Assembly (NCBI GenBank): GCA_025964215.1
Contig: JAOPZG010000415.1
Span: 1-6,496 of the forward strand
DNA: 6,496 nucleotides
Direction: 5' to 3'
Source: Conexibacter sp.
GTDB taxonomy: Bacteria > Actinomycetota > Thermoleophilia > Solirubrobacterales > Solirubrobacteraceae
The notes under the pieces: model-generated
Databases searched by the model: none
What the model saw: only the letters and a program-made list of their open reading frames with translations
Told to the model about the DNA's origin: nothing
Translations under genes and position numbers: made by a program
Shown here: positions 5,138-6,496 of the stretch, piece after piece
Layout of the letters: each line of letters opens with the position of its first letter
Numbering within the stretch: position 1 is the stretch's first letter

Positions 5138-6496
5138 CCCAGGCCCGCCAGCGGATCCGCCCACGCCGGCGGCCCCTGGCGGTACCAGAGCGGCGAGGTC
5201 GTCGGCGGCGGCGCGAGCGCGGCGTTGGCCACCAACAACGACGGCAGCGGATCGGCGAGGTGCTCGGCGAGCGCGGCGGCGAAGTCGTCGCCGAGGCCGT
5301 CGACCGCGGTCGCCCGGATCCCGAACGCGCCCGCCAGCGCGGCGAAGTCCGGCGTCTCCAGGTCGACGCCGTAGCCCTCGGTCCCGCTGTGGCGCTGGTC
5401 GAAGCGCAGCATCCCGTAGCCGCCGTCGTCCACGACGACGGCGGTCAGCGGGAGCTGCTCCTGCTTGGCGGTCGCGAGCTCGCCGCACGCGAAGAGGAAG
5501 CCGCCGTCGCCGGAGATCGAGAGCGTCCGGCCCGCCGCGGCCGCCCCGAGCGCCGCCGGGAAGGCATAGCCCAACGTCCCCCACCCCATCGGGTACTGGA
5601 AGCGGCGCGGACCGGCCGGCGCGTACATGCCGGCGAGCCAGTAGCCGGGGATGCACATGTCGGCCACGACGATCACGTCCTCCGGGACGACGCGCGCAAA
5701 GGCCTCGACGAAGTTGATCTCGTGCGGGTGGTCGCCGCGCAGCGTGCCGCGCGCGCGGCGGCGGACGGTGACGAGGTCGGCCCAGACGTCCGCGCCGGCC
5801 GGCGGCAGGCCGGCCGCCAGCGCGCGCGCGGCGAGCGCGGCGTCGGCCTCGACCAGCACGTCCGGCACGTAGTTCTTGATGGCGTCCCGGCCGTCGACGT
5901 TCAACGCCACCAACTTGGCCGGACGCGGCATCCGCCAGTTCATGGTGTTCATGCCGTCGAAGTCGGTCCCGATGGCGATCACGACGTCCGCCTCGTCCCA
6001 CAGCTCGCCGACCGGCGGCAGGTGCGGCGGCAGCCCGACCGCGCGCGGGTCCTCCTTGCCGACCAGGCCGCGCGCCGAGTAGGTGGTGATGATCGGCGCG
6101 CCCAGCCGGCGCGCCAGCTCCGCGACCTCGGGCCCCGCGTCGAGCGCGCCGCCGCCGGCCCAGATCAGCGGCTTCCACGTCCCGGCCAGGAGCTCCAGCG
6201 CGTCGCCGACGTCGGGCTCGTCGGCCACGACCTCGGGCGCGAACTCGCCGACGTCCCAGCGCGGGCCGCGGGCCGACAGGCGATCGGTCGGGATCTCGAC
6301 GAAGACCGGGCGCCGCGGCGCCTCCATGGCGACCGCGATCGCGCTCTCGATGTCGGCCGGGTCCTCCAGCCGGAACGTCTCCTTGGTCACCGGCGCGAAC
6401 AGCGCGCGCTGGTCGGAGGCCTCGTGCAGCGCGCCGCCGACGACGCCGCGGCGCTTCAAGGCCGTCGGGATGTCGGTGGCGATCACGACGATCGGC
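5134..6496 (-). CDS. Acetolactate-synthase-like thiamine-diphosphate enzyme (N-terminus beyond window edge)
   Basis: The frame runs from the right edge to TAG at 5136-5134. It stays open past the GTG at 6486 (upstream codons give Pro-Ile-Val), so about 90-100 N-terminal residues, including the catalytic Glu of the pyrimidine-binding domain, are missing. Numbering from 6486, residues 1-75 are the end of the pyrimidine domain (ATDIPT, APVTKETFRL, RPVFVEIPTD). Residues about 93-225 are the central domain (LIWAGGGALDAG, DVVIAIGTDFD), and about 250-430 are the diphosphate-binding domain. That domain has MGWGTLGYAFPAALGAA (300-316), GDGGF (326-330) and VVDDGGYGM (351-359), giving the GDG-x(24-27)-NN cofactor motif with Asp-Asp in place of Asn-Asn. 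Family members act on 2-oxoacids such as pyruvate in the cytoplasm: acetolactate synthases, decarboxylases, oxidases. No regulatory subunit gene (ilvN) is in view, so a dedicated branched-chain role is not supported and the exact substrate is unknown. Confidence 0.85.
   Translation of the reverse strand, partial: PIVVIATDIPTALKRRGVVGGALHEASDQRALFAPVTKETFRLEDPADIESAIAVAMEAPRRPVFVEIPTDRLSARGPRWDVGEFAPEVVADEPDVGDALELLAGTWKPLIWAGGGALDAGPEVAELARRLGAPIITTYSARGLVGKEDPRAVGLPPHLPPVGELWDEADVVIAIGTDFDGMNTMNWRMPRPAKLVALNVDGRDAIKNYVPDVLVEADAALAARALAAGLPPAGADVWADLVTVRRRARGTLRGDHPHEINFVEAFARVVPEDVIVVADMCIPGYWLAGMYAPAGPRRFQYPMGWGTLGYAFPAALGAAAAGRTLSISGDGGFLFACGELATAKQEQLPLTAVVVDDGGYGMLRFDQRHSGTEGYGVDLETPDFAALAGAFGIRATAVDGLGDDFAAALAEHLADPLPSLLVANAALAPPPTTSPLWYRQGPPAWADPLAGLG

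Noticed and set aside
3161..6178. A minus-strand open frame of about 1000 codons antisense to the GH97 gene and out of frame with the thiamine-diphosphate enzyme
   Set aside because: Its product is an Arg/Gly/Ala-rich low-complexity sequence with no recognisable domain. Such long frames arise from very GC-rich coding DNA, where stop codons are rare on other frames. Both underlying genes have clear family motifs.

Overview
This 6.5 kb window comes from a very GC-rich bacterial chromosome, most likely an actinobacterium and plausibly one of the Thermoleophilia (Solirubrobacterales-like). That placement is inferred from the base composition, almost exclusive G/C third codon positions in the flanking genes, frequent GTG starts, apparently leaderless promoters, and an EAL-DICT signalling protein. 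It is not a database result.

Layout, left to right. (1) Positions 1-737 (+): the 3' part of a cyclic-di-GMP signalling protein, the end of an EAL phosphodiesterase domain followed by a DICT sensory domain. (2) Positions 738-840: a short intergenic stretch with a small hairpin, a -10-like hexamer and a dyad over the next start codon. (3) Positions 841-3228 (+): a compact two-gene restriction-modification unit. A 550-residue gamma-class N6-adenine DNA methyltransferase with its own target-recognition region is followed 3 bases later by a 243-residue protein that looks like its PD-(D/E)xK-type endonuclease partner. (4) Positions 3284-5137 (+): a secreted GH97 glycoside hydrolase with a signal peptide and the features of the retaining subgroup. 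(5) Positions 5134 to the right edge (-): most of an acetolactate-synthase-like thiamine-diphosphate enzyme, converging on the GH97 gene with the two stop codons interlocked in one CTAG.

How the genes relate. The methyltransferase and endonuclease form one functional unit: one protects host DNA at a recognition site and the other cuts unmodified DNA. The flanking genes (c-di-GMP signalling, alpha-glycoside hydrolysis, 2-oxoacid metabolism) show no evident link to each other or to restriction. The restriction unit has visibly lower GC and uses A/T-ending codons that its neighbours avoid. It therefore looks like a horizontally acquired defence cassette between ordinary chromosomal genes, with no transposase or integrase in view.

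The best candidate for something not fully described is the endonuclease. Its putative active site reads D...SxK instead of D...ExK, and its cutting specificity cannot be read from the sequence. I see no CRISPR array, tRNA, rRNA, insertion sequence or prophage gene in the window.
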